Source: CAYSLZ01 sp964547295 (lineage in GTDB: Bacteria; Patescibacteriota; Microgenomatia; UBA12405; JAHJSD01). From it: DNA of 16,305 nt. The notes under the pieces were generated by a model that was not told the origin of the DNA, did no database searches, and was given only the letters and a program-made list of their open reading frames with translations. The stretch is from assembly GCA_964547295.1 (NCBI GenBank), contig CAZJMH010000013.1:1-16305 (forward strand), written 5' to 3'. Shown one piece after another: positions 6,266 to 12,755 of this stretch. Position 1 is the stretch's first letter. Every line of letters starts with the position of its first letter. A program made the position numbers and the translations under genes.

Positions 6266-6409
6266 ATGAAAGAAAAAAAGGAGACAAAAATACCGGATTC
6301 TGTTCAAGGTTTGAATATTGAGAAAACAAAGCCTAGGCGGTCAGTATCCCAATTAAAACAGGAACGGTATTTCACTCGGGTTAGGACTCAGCGGGGTAAT
6401 AAGTCTTAA
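6266..6409 (+). CDS. Small basic protein of 47 residues, unknown
   Basis: A 47-codon frame from ATG 6266 to TAA 6407-6409. It begins MKEKKETKIPDSVQGLN and ends RYFTRVRTQRGNKS, with about a third Lys/Arg, no cysteine and no membrane segment. The C-terminal half looks suited to binding RNA, DNA or another acidic partner, but I recognise no family. Support for a real gene comes from a consensus -35 and a -10 placed exactly as at other leaderless genes here, and from a snug fit between a divergent and a convergent neighbour: its stop overlaps the stop of the methyltransferase gene by 4 bases. Without it this stretch would be an unusual 206-base gap in a very compact region. Confidence 0.6.
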   Translation: MKEKKETKIPDSVQGLNIEKTKPRRSVSQLKQERYFTRVRTQRGNKS

Positions 6410-6921
6410 AACTTATACAAATAAATATTTTTTTCTTGTTTATCTCGTTTTTTGCCAGGAATTTGGTAGTCGTTGGAAATAACAGTCACCGGCCGGGTTA
6501 AATTTTCTTTAAGTAATTTTTTTAGTTTATCTAAATACTTGGGAAATAAATAAACAAAAATAACATCTGCCTGGTTAAAATCTGCCTGCCACATGTTTTT
6601 TAGTTTAATTTCTACTTTGTCCTCTACTCCAGCTTTTTTGACTTTCTGCCTGCTTTCCATTACTAAAATAGGATCTATCTCATAACCGACGCCAGTCGCC
6701 CCAATTTTAGCCGCTTCAATTAATATCCGCCCATCACCAGATCCTAAGTCTAGAACCTTATCTCCTTCTTTTAGTTTAGCTATTTCAACCATTTTTTGAG
6801 CATCTTTATCCTTGGTTGGCACATAGACTGGCCCAGACTGCGGTGAAAGAGTCACGTACCAGAGGTAGTAAATAATGGCAATCAAAACTAAAATTAAAAT
6901 TATGTAAAAAATCGGCGGCAT
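6406..6921 (-). CDS. Membrane-anchored SAM methyltransferase, FAM173/ATPSC-KMT-like
   Basis: A 171-residue class I methyltransferase with one N-terminal membrane helix (about 3-22). The run PVYVPT (31-36), DLGSGDGR (58-65, SAM-binding motif I), GVGYEIDPILV (77-87, with E81 as the acidic ribose-binding residue) and ADVIFVYLFPKYLDKL (118-133) follows the layout of the FAM173 group. Its mitochondrial members methylate lysine on the ATP synthase c subunit or the ADP/ATP carrier. The membrane helix before a PVYVPT-like segment is also a feature of that group. The bacterial substrate is unknown. The gene starts at ATG 6921, six bases after a TATTAT box, so it is probably leaderless and separate from clpB upstream. 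Confidence 0.8.
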   Translation of the reverse strand: MPPIFYIILILVLIAIIYYLWYVTLSPQSGPVYVPTKDKDAQKMVEIAKLKEGDKVLDLGSGDGRILIEAAKIGATGVGYEIDPILVMESRQKVKKAGVEDKVEIKLKNMWQADFNQADVIFVYLFPKYLDKLKKLLKENLTRPVTVISNDYQIPGKKRDKQEKNIYLYKF

Positions 6922-6927
6922 ACAAAT

Positions 6928-6933
6928 ATAATA
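6928..6933 (-). promoter_or_regulatory. -10 box of the methyltransferase gene, leaderless
   Basis: TATTAT on the minus strand is followed by six bases and the ATG at 6921. No good -35 at 16-18 bases is visible. Confidence 0.45.
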
Positions 6934-6954
6934 CCACTATTTCTCATTCAAATA

Positions 6955-6992
6955 CCTCCTCTAACTACTACGATCGTAGCGTTTAGGGGAGG
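6955..6992 (-). promoter_or_regulatory. Long intergenic hairpin after clpB
   Basis: Bases 6955-6964 pair with 6983-6992 (CCTCCTCTAA against TTAGGGGAGG, one G-T pair). A perfect 12-base palindrome CTACGATCGTAG (6968-6979) sits inside, with a 3-base mismatched collar on each side. It begins 5 bases after the clpB stop on the minus strand. No T-tract follows, so it may be a stability hairpin, a protein-binding site or an unusual terminator. Confidence 0.6.
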
Positions 6993-6997
6993 ATAGA

Positions 6998-9589
6998 CTA
7001 TTTTTTAATTTCAATTTTTCCATTTTTTGTAGTGACTTTTATTTTGTCGCCTTCACCTACTTCTCCCTTGACGATCATCATTGCCAGCGGGTCTAAAATT
7101 TGATTTTGGATAACTCGCTCCAGCGGCCGAGCGCCAAAAGTTTTACTATAACCTTCTTCGGCCAGTTTGTTTTTAGTCTCTTTACTGACAACAATGTCAA
7201 TATTTTTCTCAGCCAACCGGCGTTCAACTAGTTCAATTTGTTTATCAACAATTTCAGTGAGCATTTCTTTGGTTAAGGATTCAAATAAAATTATCTGGTC
7301 GAGGCGATTAATAAACTCCGGTCGGAAGGATTGCCGGATACGTTCGGTTACTTTGTTTTCCATTTCTGCCTTGTCTTTATCTTTTTCAGTATATTCCATG
7401 ATAAGGTCACTGGCAATGTTGGAAGTCATAATAATTAAAGTATTCTTAAAATCAACCGTTCTCCCTTTGCCGTCGGTCAGTCGTCCGTCATCTAAAACTT
7501 GAAGGAGGAGGTTAAAAACCTCGTCATGAGCTTTTTCAACTTCGTCAAGTAGAATCACTGTGTAAGGGCGCCTGCGGACAGCCTCTGTTAATTGGCCGCC
7601 CTCTTCATAACCGACATACCCCGGCGGTGAACCAATTAATCGAGCAACTGAGTGTCTTTCCATGTATTCGCTCATATCAATTCTAATCATTGCATCTTCA
7701 TCATCAAACATAATTTCTGCTAAAGCTTTAGCCAGTTCAGTTTTACCGACGCCAGTTGGGCCGACAAATAAAAACGACCCAATCGGTTTTTCCTCTTCCT
7801 TTATTCCCGCCCTTGCTCGTCTTATAGCATTGGCTACTCCAGTTACCGCATCATTTTGATTTACAACTCGCTCGTGAAGTTTAGCTTCTAATTCTGCCAG
7901 TTTTTCTTTTTCTGATTCAACTAGCTTTGAAACAGGTATATTTGTCCATCTGGAAATAACTTCGGCAATATCTTCTTCAGTTACTTCTTCTTTTAAAAGT
8001 CGGCTTTCTTCTCTGATTTCCTGCCATTTTTGACGCCATTTTTTAAGTTCTTTTTCTGCTTCAGGAATTTTTCCGTATTTTATTTCCGCTGCCTGATTAA
8101 GGTTAACTTCTCTTTCCGCTTTTTTAAGTTCTTCTTGCAAAGTGTCGATTTTTTCCTTATTGTCTCGAATTCTGGTCATAATTTCTTTTTGACGTTCCCA
8201 GGCAGACTTTTTATCCCTTAAGATTTCTTTTTTTTCTGCCAAATCTTTTCTTATCTCCTCTTTTTTTTCTTTAGCGGCTTCAGAATCTTCTTTTTTTAAT
8301 GCCTGTAATTCTATTTCTTTTTGCCGGATAGTTCTTTCCAATTTGTCTAATTCTGCCGGCATTGATTCTGCCTCAATTTTCAATCCTGAAGTTGCCTCAT
8401 CAATTAAATCTATTGCCTTATCTGGTAAAAATCTGTCTCTGATATAACGATCAGAAAGCTTAGCCGCAGCAATAATTGCTTCGTCACGAATTCTTATTCC
8501 GTGGTGAATCTCATATTTTTCTTTTAAACCCCTCAGAATTGCAATTGTATCTTCAACAGAAGGTTCTCTGATGGTGATTGGTTGAAATCTTCGTTCTAAT
8601 GCAGCATCTTTTTCAATATGCTTTCGGTATTCACTGATTGTTGTTGCTCCAATTGCGTGCAAACTTCCTCTTGCTAAAGCTGGTTTTAACATATTGGCGG
8701 CATCAACTGCGCCCTCAGCTGATCCAGCCCCTACCAAGGTGTGTAATTCATCAATAAAAAGTATATAAAGTTCGGGATTGGATTCAATTTCTTTTAAAAC
8801 CGCCTTTAAGCGTTTTTCAAATTCACCTCGAAATTTACTACCGGCAAGTAAAGATGCTAAGTCTAAGGCTATAATTTGTTTGTCTTTTAGACTTTCGGGA
8901 ACATCTCCGGCAACTATCCGTTGGGCAAGACCTTCAACAATAGCTGTTTTTCCAACTCCTGGATCACCAATTAAAACTGGATTATTTTTCTTCCGCCGAG
9001 ACAAAATTTGCATTACCCGTCGAACCTCTTGATCTCTGCCGATTACTGGGTCCAAATTTCCCTTTTCGGCTTGTTTAGTTAAATTAAGAGTATATTTTTC
9101 AATAACGTTATAGCCTGCCTCAGGTGATCTGTCGGTTACTTGCTGGCTTCCCCGGACTTGTTCAAGGGCCTGTTTTATTTTACTGACTTCAATTCCTAAT
9201 TCTTCAAGTATTTGTTTTGTTTTCGGGTCAGAACTTGCCAGGCCTAGAAAAAGATGTTCACGAGAAACAAATTCATCTTTCATTTGGTCGGCTTCTTTTT
9301 TTGCTTGGGTTAAAACTTGACTTAATTCCCTGGAAAGAAAAACCTGGCCTAGTTCTCCACCAGCCTGAGGCGCTTTTTTAAGTTCAGCCTCTGCTTTTTT
9401 AACCAGTTCCTCAATTTCTACTCCTAATTTTTTAATTATTTCGACAACAACACCTTCTAAATCAATTACTAAACCAAGGAGTAAATGCATTGGCATTACT
9501 TGGGGGTGTCGTTTTTCCTCGGCTAGCTCATGAGCCTTAGCTAAAGCCTGTCGTGAATTATAAGTTAGTTTTTCTGGGTTTAAAGCCAT
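6998..9589 (-). CDS. clpB: ClpB disaggregase (Hsp100 AAA+ chaperone)
   Basis: An 863-residue chaperone that threads aggregated proteins through a hexameric ring, usually with DnaK. Domains in order: Clp N-domain (about 1-145), first AAA+ ring with GDPGVGKT (208-215) and FIDE (278-281), a long coiled-coil M-domain rich in Glu/Lys (about 397-527), and second AAA+ ring with GPTGVGKT (610-617) and LLDEVEKAH (680-688). The D2-small domain has the usual TFGARPLERVIQNQI. The M-domain separates it from ClpA and ClpC. An upstream in-frame ATG at 9613 lies ahead of the predicted transcription start, so MALNPEKLTY at 9589 is preferred. No CIRCE or HAIR heat-shock operator was seen; the promoter looks like a plain housekeeping type. 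Confidence 0.95.
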   Translation of the reverse strand: MALNPEKLTYNSRQALAKAHELAEEKRHPQVMPMHLLLGLVIDLEGVVVEIIKKLGVEIEELVKKAEAELKKAPQAGGELGQVFLSRELSQVLTQAKKEADQMKDEFVSREHLFLGLASSDPKTKQILEELGIEVSKIKQALEQVRGSQQVTDRSPEAGYNVIEKYTLNLTKQAEKGNLDPVIGRDQEVRRVMQILSRRKKNNPVLIGDPGVGKTAIVEGLAQRIVAGDVPESLKDKQIIALDLASLLAGSKFRGEFEKRLKAVLKEIESNPELYILFIDELHTLVGAGSAEGAVDAANMLKPALARGSLHAIGATTISEYRKHIEKDAALERRFQPITIREPSVEDTIAILRGLKEKYEIHHGIRIRDEAIIAAAKLSDRYIRDRFLPDKAIDLIDEATSGLKIEAESMPAELDKLERTIRQKEIELQALKKEDSEAAKEKKEEIRKDLAEKKEILRDKKSAWERQKEIMTRIRDNKEKIDTLQEELKKAEREVNLNQAAEIKYGKIPEAEKELKKWRQKWQEIREESRLLKEEVTEEDIAEVISRWTNIPVSKLVESEKEKLAELEAKLHERVVNQNDAVTGVANAIRRARAGIKEEEKPIGSFLFVGPTGVGKTELAKALAEIMFDDEDAMIRIDMSEYMERHSVARLIGSPPGYVGYEEGGQLTEAVRRRPYTVILLDEVEKAHDEVFNLLLQVLDDGRLTDGKGRTVDFKNTLIIMTSNIASDLIMEYTEKDKDKAEMENKVTERIRQSFRPEFINRLDQIILFESLTKEMLTEIVDKQIELVERRLAEKNIDIVVSKETKNKLAEEGYSKTFGARPLERVIQNQILDPLAMMIVKGEVGEGDKIKVTTKNGKIEIKK

Positions 9590-9597
9590 ATGTTTTA

Positions 9598-9626
9598 AAT
9601 ATAAAACAAGCAATCAATATTGTCAA
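9598..9626 (-). promoter_or_regulatory. clpB promoter, leaderless or nearly so
   Basis: On the minus strand TTGACA (9626-9621), a 17-base spacer and TATATT (9603-9598) form a near-consensus promoter. Eight bases later is the ATG at 9589. Transcription should start within about 0-3 bases of the ATG, and there is no Shine-Dalgarno sequence. This also excludes the ATG at 9613 as the start. Confidence 0.8.
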
Positions 9627-9662
9627 GTGCCAAACTACTACCATTCAAGACCATTAACTGCC

Positions 9663-9681
9663 AAAAAATCAACCTTTGGTT
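9663..9681 (-). terminator. Weak terminator after the lemA-htpX operon
   Basis: On the minus strand AACC-AAA-GGTT is followed by GA and six Ts, downstream of the last gene of the operon (stop at 9716). The 4-base stem is short, so this is a tentative call. Confidence 0.3.
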
Positions 9682-9715
9682 ATTAGGAGGAATTATTAAT
9701 AAGAATCAATTTTGG

Positions 9716-10186
9716 TCATAGGCTACCTATCCAAAGGTAGGTTAAATAAATGGTAGTAATTATAGTGACTACGGTAATGCATTGCATGTTAATTTGGTTA
9801 ACAAACCAGATGCCGTCATATTCTTCAATAATTTTTCCCTTGAAAAGCTTATGACCGATTAGCTGTTGTGGTGGATAGCGATTTATACTGCTGAATTGTT
9901 GATTAAACCAATAAATAGTTTCACCAATACTTCGGACCAGCCAAAAAACTGAAAAGATTAATAGAAAAAGTATCCAGTCTTTTAAAATCAGAACACCTAA
10001 ACTTGTTAAAAACCAAAACAAACCAAAAATTACACCGTCACCCCAAACAAAAATTCCAATTGGAAATAAGGCCCAGGTAGTTCCGTAAGTATTGGCCTTA
10101 TTCTTGCACTGATGTAAGCTCCAAAGGAAAATTAGGAGATTAGATATACCAAAGATGATTATTAAAATTGTTTGTAGATTGTTCAT
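9716..10186 (-). CDS. Unknown membrane protein in the lemA-htpX operon
   Basis: A 156-residue protein with about four membrane segments (about 4-23, 40-66, 70-87 and 133-153), rich in Trp and Phe. A short polar loop at about 92-132 contains RYPPQQLIGHKLFKGKIIEEYDGIWFV, which could be a soluble hairpin between helices 3 and 4. I do not recognise a family. Its ATG overlaps the htpX stop (ATGA), which means tight translational coupling, so it is the third gene of a lemA-htpX operon. That position suggests work with the HtpX protease or in membrane protein quality control; this is inference from context only. Confidence 0.75.
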   Translation of the reverse strand: MNNLQTILIIIFGISNLLIFLWSLHQCKNKANTYGTTWALFPIGIFVWGDGVIFGLFWFLTSLGVLILKDWILFLLIFSVFWLVRSIGETIYWFNQQFSSINRYPPQQLIGHKLFKGKIIEEYDGIWFVNQINMQCITVVTIITTIYLTYLWIGSL

Positions 10187-11079
10187 TGCGTCTGTTTTAA
10201 ATTAACGATTCTTTTTTCTATTGGCGGGTGGGTGGAAAACAAAGTAGCCACTTTTTTTAAGCCGCCGACATTTTTAAAAGGATTAGTAATAAACAAGTGG
10301 GCAGTTGCCTGATGAGCAGTTTCTAATTGCATTTGACTTTGGCTTAATTTTATTAAGGCGCTAATTAAACCCTGTGGTTGTCTGGTCAACTTAACTGCAG
10401 TTGAATCTGCTAAATACTCGCGTCTTCTGGATAAGGCTAACTGAATAAGCTTAGCGGCAATAGGAGAGATAATTAAGGAAATCAGACCGGCGGCCAATCC
10501 AACAGGATTGGATCTTCTTTCGTTTCGATTAGATGAGCCAAACCGGCTTATTCTAATCATCCATTCGCTGACAATGGTTATCATGCCGACTAAAACAGCA
10601 ACAATCATCATCAACCGGATGTCGTAGTTGGTAATGTGAGAGATTTCATGGGCAATGACGCCTTCAAGTTCGGTTCGGTCAAGTTTATTTAATAAACCGG
10701 TAGTTACTGCAATAATTGCATTTTTAGGGTCTCTGCCGGTAGCAAAAGCGTTCATTGCCGGTGAATCAATAACAAAAAGTTTAGGCATTGGAATTTGTGC
10801 AGCCAGACTTAAGTTTTCAGCAACAGTGTAATAATCAAAAAAGCCTTCTTTATTGGCTGGTTTAGCGCCGCTCAGTCCAATAATAATCTTGTCGCCCCAA
10901 AAGTAACTTCCCAATGATGAAACTAAAGAAAAGATACCGGCGCCAATAATAATCCCTCTACCAGCCCCAAAGGCTTGGCCGATTATATAAACAAAGCCAA
11001 CGACAAATAAAATAAAACCGATCATTATTAAAACTGACCGTCTTTTATTTTGGTCAACTCGTTGATATACATTAGACAT
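10183..11079 (-). CDS. htpX: HtpX-type membrane zinc metalloprotease
   Basis: A 298-residue M48-family protease that degrades misfolded membrane proteins with its active site on the cytoplasmic face. Two N-terminal membrane helices span about 15-34 and 41-60. The zinc motif is HEISH (144-148), and E221 in SRRREYLADS is the third ligand. Further hydrophobic segments lie at about 155-175 and 192-215. The segment PMPKLFVIDSPAMNAFATGRDP (97-118) is a strong family signature. The length is normal. It lies 11 bases after lemA, a very common pairing, and overlaps the next gene by 4 bases. No Shine-Dalgarno sequence precedes it; a TATAGA hexamer 5 bases ahead of its ATG could give a second, leaderless start. 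Confidence 0.95.
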   Translation of the reverse strand: MSNVYQRVDQNKRRSVLIMIGFILFVVGFVYIIGQAFGAGRGIIIGAGIFSLVSSLGSYFWGDKIIIGLSGAKPANKEGFFDYYTVAENLSLAAQIPMPKLFVIDSPAMNAFATGRDPKNAIIAVTTGLLNKLDRTELEGVIAHEISHITNYDIRLMMIVAVLVGMITIVSEWMIRISRFGSSNRNERRSNPVGLAAGLISLIISPIAAKLIQLALSRRREYLADSTAVKLTRQPQGLISALIKLSQSQMQLETAHQATAHLFITNPFKNVGGLKKVATLFSTHPPIEKRIVNLKQTQ

Positions 11080-11088
11080 AATTGTCTA
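11073..11088 (-). promoter_or_regulatory. Palindrome over the htpX start codon
   Basis: TAGACA-ATTA-TGTCTA on the minus strand has 6-base arms. The start codon of htpX begins at the last loop base and runs into the right arm. It could be an operator or an RNA hairpin that limits translation of htpX. Confidence 0.4.
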
Positions 11089-11090
11089 TA

Positions 11091-11672
11091 TTATATATCA
11101 ACTTTAGGTGCTTTTGTTTCCTCTTTGCTTACTTCTAAATGTTCTCCGCTTTTTTCGACTTTTAATCCCTCTTCAGGTTTAAATCCAAAAATTGCTCCAA
11201 TTAAACTGCTTGGAATAGTGAGTAACATTCGATTATAGTCAGCAACTAAATCAATGAGTGTTCTTCTTGAATACATTACTTTGTCAGCAGTGTCCCTTAA
11301 TTCGCTCATTAGTTTGGTAACAACATTAGCTCCCTTAATTTCAGGGTTACTTTCAACTACAACCCTGAGGTTTCCCAAAACGCCTTGAACCTTATCTTGA
11401 GCATCCAACATAGATTGTGCATCTCCAGATTCTAATGCTTGATTTACTGCTTTTCTTGCCTCTGCAAGCTGTTTAAAAATTTCCTTTTCATGTTCTAGAT
11501 AACCTTTAGCAGAACTTGATAAATTTGGAATTAAATTTGCTTGCCTCTTTAGTTGATTGCCAATTTCCTGGATTGCTGCCTTAATTCTAGTTTTAAGAGT
11601 TTGTAATTGATTGTAAGTTGTAATAATATAAATTCCAACGATAACTAATATTGCAATTACGATTAATAGCAT
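11091..11672 (-). CDS. lemA: LemA family protein
   Basis: A 193-residue protein with an N-terminal membrane helix (first ~20 residues), then a helical bundle of the LemA family. Signatures are YNQLQTLKTRIKAAIQEIGNQLKRQ, then NLIPNL, KGYLEHEKEIFKQLAEARKA, and ADYNRMLLTIPSSLIGAIFGFKP near the end. The role of LemA is not settled; it is often next to htpX or small membrane proteins and may help organise the membrane. A GTG in frame at 11687 lies within the Shine-Dalgarno sequence itself, so the ATG at 11672 is the better start. The Glu/Lys-rich tail after the core (about 25 residues) is probably disordered. Confidence 0.9.
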   Translation of the reverse strand: MLLIVIAILVIVGIYIITTYNQLQTLKTRIKAAIQEIGNQLKRQANLIPNLSSSAKGYLEHEKEIFKQLAEARKAVNQALESGDAQSMLDAQDKVQGVLGNLRVVVESNPEIKGANVVTKLMSELRDTADKVMYSRRTLIDLVADYNRMLLTIPSSLIGAIFGFKPEEGLKVEKSGEHLEVSKEETKAPKVDI

Positions 11673-11683
11673 ATTAATAATAA

Positions 11684-11692
11684 TCACCTCCC
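11684..11692 (-). promoter_or_regulatory. Shine-Dalgarno sequence of lemA
   Basis: GGGAGGTGA on the minus strand is close to the full complement of the 16S 3' end. It lies about 11 bases from the ATG at 11672, a long spacing. It shows that the host has an anti-Shine-Dalgarno sequence. Confidence 0.7.
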
Positions 11693-11706
11693 TTCATTAT
11701 TCATAA

Positions 11707-11735
11707 ATGCTAATCAATTAACCTAAAAATTGCAA
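11707..11735 (-). promoter_or_regulatory. lemA-htpX operon promoter
   Basis: On the minus strand TTGCAA (11735-11730), a 17-base spacer and TAGCAT (11712-11707). The predicted transcript has a leader of about 28 bases that carries the Shine-Dalgarno sequence, unlike the leaderless genes in the window. Confidence 0.55.
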
Positions 11736-11847
11736 GTGTATAAATAATTTATATTAGTATAAATAGTTATAACAAACAGACAGTTAATCCAAATATATTG
11801 GAATAATAAATTAAGGGTAATATGGCCTGTTTTTTAATTATAAGTTA
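11736..11847. other. AT-rich divergent spacer
   Basis: Between the outward promoters of lemA and tRNA-Asp lies an AT-rich spacer with small imperfect symmetries, such as CCAAATATATTGG near 11789-11801. No gene or recognisable RNA was found in it. Confidence 0.5.
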
Positions 11848-11876
11848 TTGCAATTAACCCATTCTCCTGATAAAAT
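11848..11876 (+). promoter_or_regulatory. tRNA-Asp promoter
   Basis: TTGCAA (11848-11853), a 17-base spacer and TAAAAT (11871-11876). Transcription would start near 11883, leaving about 8 bases before the mature tRNA. It probably also drives the LysM gene. Confidence 0.65.
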
Positions 11877-11890
11877 CTAATAAGCCGTAA

Positions 11891-11967
11891 GGGGCTGTAG
11901 TTCAATTGGCTAGAGCACTCGCCTGTCACGCGAGAAGTTGCGGGTTCGAGTCCCGTCAGCCCCGCCA
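11891..11967 (+). tRNA. tRNA-Asp (anticodon GTC)
   Basis: The acceptor arm GGGGCTG (11891-11897) pairs with CAGCCCC (11957-11963). The anticodon arm is CTCGC-CTGTCAC-GCGAG, giving anticodon GTC. The T-arm contains GGTTCGAGTCC. The discriminator base is G, and CCA (11965-11967) is encoded. Confidence 0.97.
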
Positions 11968-12002
11968 ACTGCCCTTCTTGCCCATCCTGCCATAACATCC
12001 TG

Positions 12003-12020
12003 TCCCTAGTAGGGAGGTGA
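12003..12020 (+). promoter_or_regulatory. Shine-Dalgarno sequence of the LysM gene, partly in a hairpin
   Basis: GGGAGGTGA (12012-12020) stands 6 bases before the TTG start at 12027 and decides that start. TCCCT (12003-12007) can pair with AGGGA (12011-12015) across a 3-base loop, covering the first half of the Shine-Dalgarno sequence. Confidence 0.65.
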
Positions 12021-12026
12021 AATAAA

Positions 12027-12632
12027 TTGAATAGACAACAAAACAAACAAGGTTTAGTTGATAAAGTTAAAAATGCCGAAAAATTTATAAGCATGATTAT
12101 GGGAATATTAGTCGTCTTGGCTATTGGAGGATTAGCTTATCGTTATTTTCAGACAAGCGGATTACCAACAATTCCCAGTGATAACCAAGAAGAAGAGATT
12201 GTAGAAGAAGAAGTAGACGTAATTGATGAAAGTCAGGTTGACAAATTGCCAGCAACTCACACTGTCAGCCAAAATGAAACTCTTTGGCAAATAGCGGAAG
12301 AATATTATCTTTCCGGATACAATTGGGTTGATATTGCTCAGGCTAATAATTTAACCAATCCAGATTTGTTAGTTGAAGGACAGGAATTAATCATACCTAA
12401 TGTTGAAAGAAAAATGATTACGGTAACTGAGCTGCCTGAAACTGGAGTTGAGGGACTAGAAATTACAGAAGATACTTATACTGTTGAAGAGGGTGATTCA
12501 TTAAGTAAAATAGCCTTAAGAGCTTATGGTGATATGTTTGCTTGGACAAAAATCTGGGAGGCAAATCAAAATCAAATATCTAATCCAAACATTATTCAGC
12601 CGGGCATGGTGCTTGAAATTCCAAGAGATTAG
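12027..12632 (+). CDS. Membrane-anchored protein with two LysM domains
   Basis: A 201-residue protein with a cytoplasmic basic N-terminus, one membrane helix (about 20-38), an acidic linker (about 54-72) and two LysM domains (about 78-124 and 151-199). Both domains show the family pattern: THTVSQNETLWQIAEEYY...IAQANNL and TYTVEEGDSLSKIALRAYGD...IWEANQN, each ending in a GQELIIP- or GMVLEIP-like strand. LysM domains bind N-acetylglucosamine in peptidoglycan or related glycans, so this is probably a wall-binding surface protein. Translation starts at TTG, supported by a strong Shine-Dalgarno sequence. It lies 59 bases after tRNA-Asp with no terminator or promoter evident, so it may share the tRNA transcript. 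tRNA-Gly follows 36 bases later. Confidence 0.88.
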   Translation: MNRQQNKQGLVDKVKNAEKFISMIMGILVVLAIGGLAYRYFQTSGLPTIPSDNQEEEIVEEEVDVIDESQVDKLPATHTVSQNETLWQIAEEYYLSGYNWVDIAQANNLTNPDLLVEGQELIIPNVERKMITVTELPETGVEGLEITEDTYTVEEGDSLSKIALRAYGDMFAWTKIWEANQNQISNPNIIQPGMVLEIPRD

Positions 12633-12668
12633 AACTAAACTAGATATTAGGATTTAGAGTTTAAATAT

Positions 12669-12742
12669 GCGGGAGTAGCTCAGTTGGTTAGAGCGTTTGC
12701 TTCCCAAGCAAAAGGTCGCCAGTTCAACTCTGGTCTCCCGCT
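12669..12742 (+). tRNA. tRNA-Gly (anticodon CCC)
   Basis: The acceptor arm GCGGGAG (12669-12675) pairs with CTCCCGC (12735-12741), and the discriminator is T, as usual for bacterial glycine tRNAs. The anticodon arm is TTTGC-TTCCCAA-GCAAA, giving anticodon CCC. The 3' CCA is not encoded, so a CCA-adding enzyme is needed. Confidence 0.95.
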
Positions 12743-12755
12743 CTTTCTATGGTGT

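Noticed and set aside
6900..6947. 15-codon minus-strand frame after GGAGG, overlapping the methyltransferase start
   Set aside because: The spacing is good, but the frame is out of phase with the methyltransferase and very short; the GGAGG belongs to the intergenic hairpin. Leader peptide status cannot be supported.
9589..9613. Upstream in-frame ATG for clpB at 9613
   Set aside because: It falls in the promoter spacer, ahead of the predicted transcription start, and adds residues not typical of ClpB.
9590..9715. Heat-shock operator (CIRCE or HAIR) upstream of clpB
   Set aside because: No TTAGCACTC-N9-GAGTGCTAA or CTTGAGT-N7-ACTCAAG pattern is present; only a housekeeping-type promoter is seen.
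11672..11687. GTG at 11687 as the lemA start
   Set aside because: The GTG is part of the Shine-Dalgarno sequence GGGAGGTGA, so it cannot be initiated from that site.
11834..12094. Minus-strand open frame of 86 codons containing TGLEPATSRV
   Set aside because: It is the antisense of tRNA-Asp plus flanks. This reading is a well-known false protein produced by tRNA genes.
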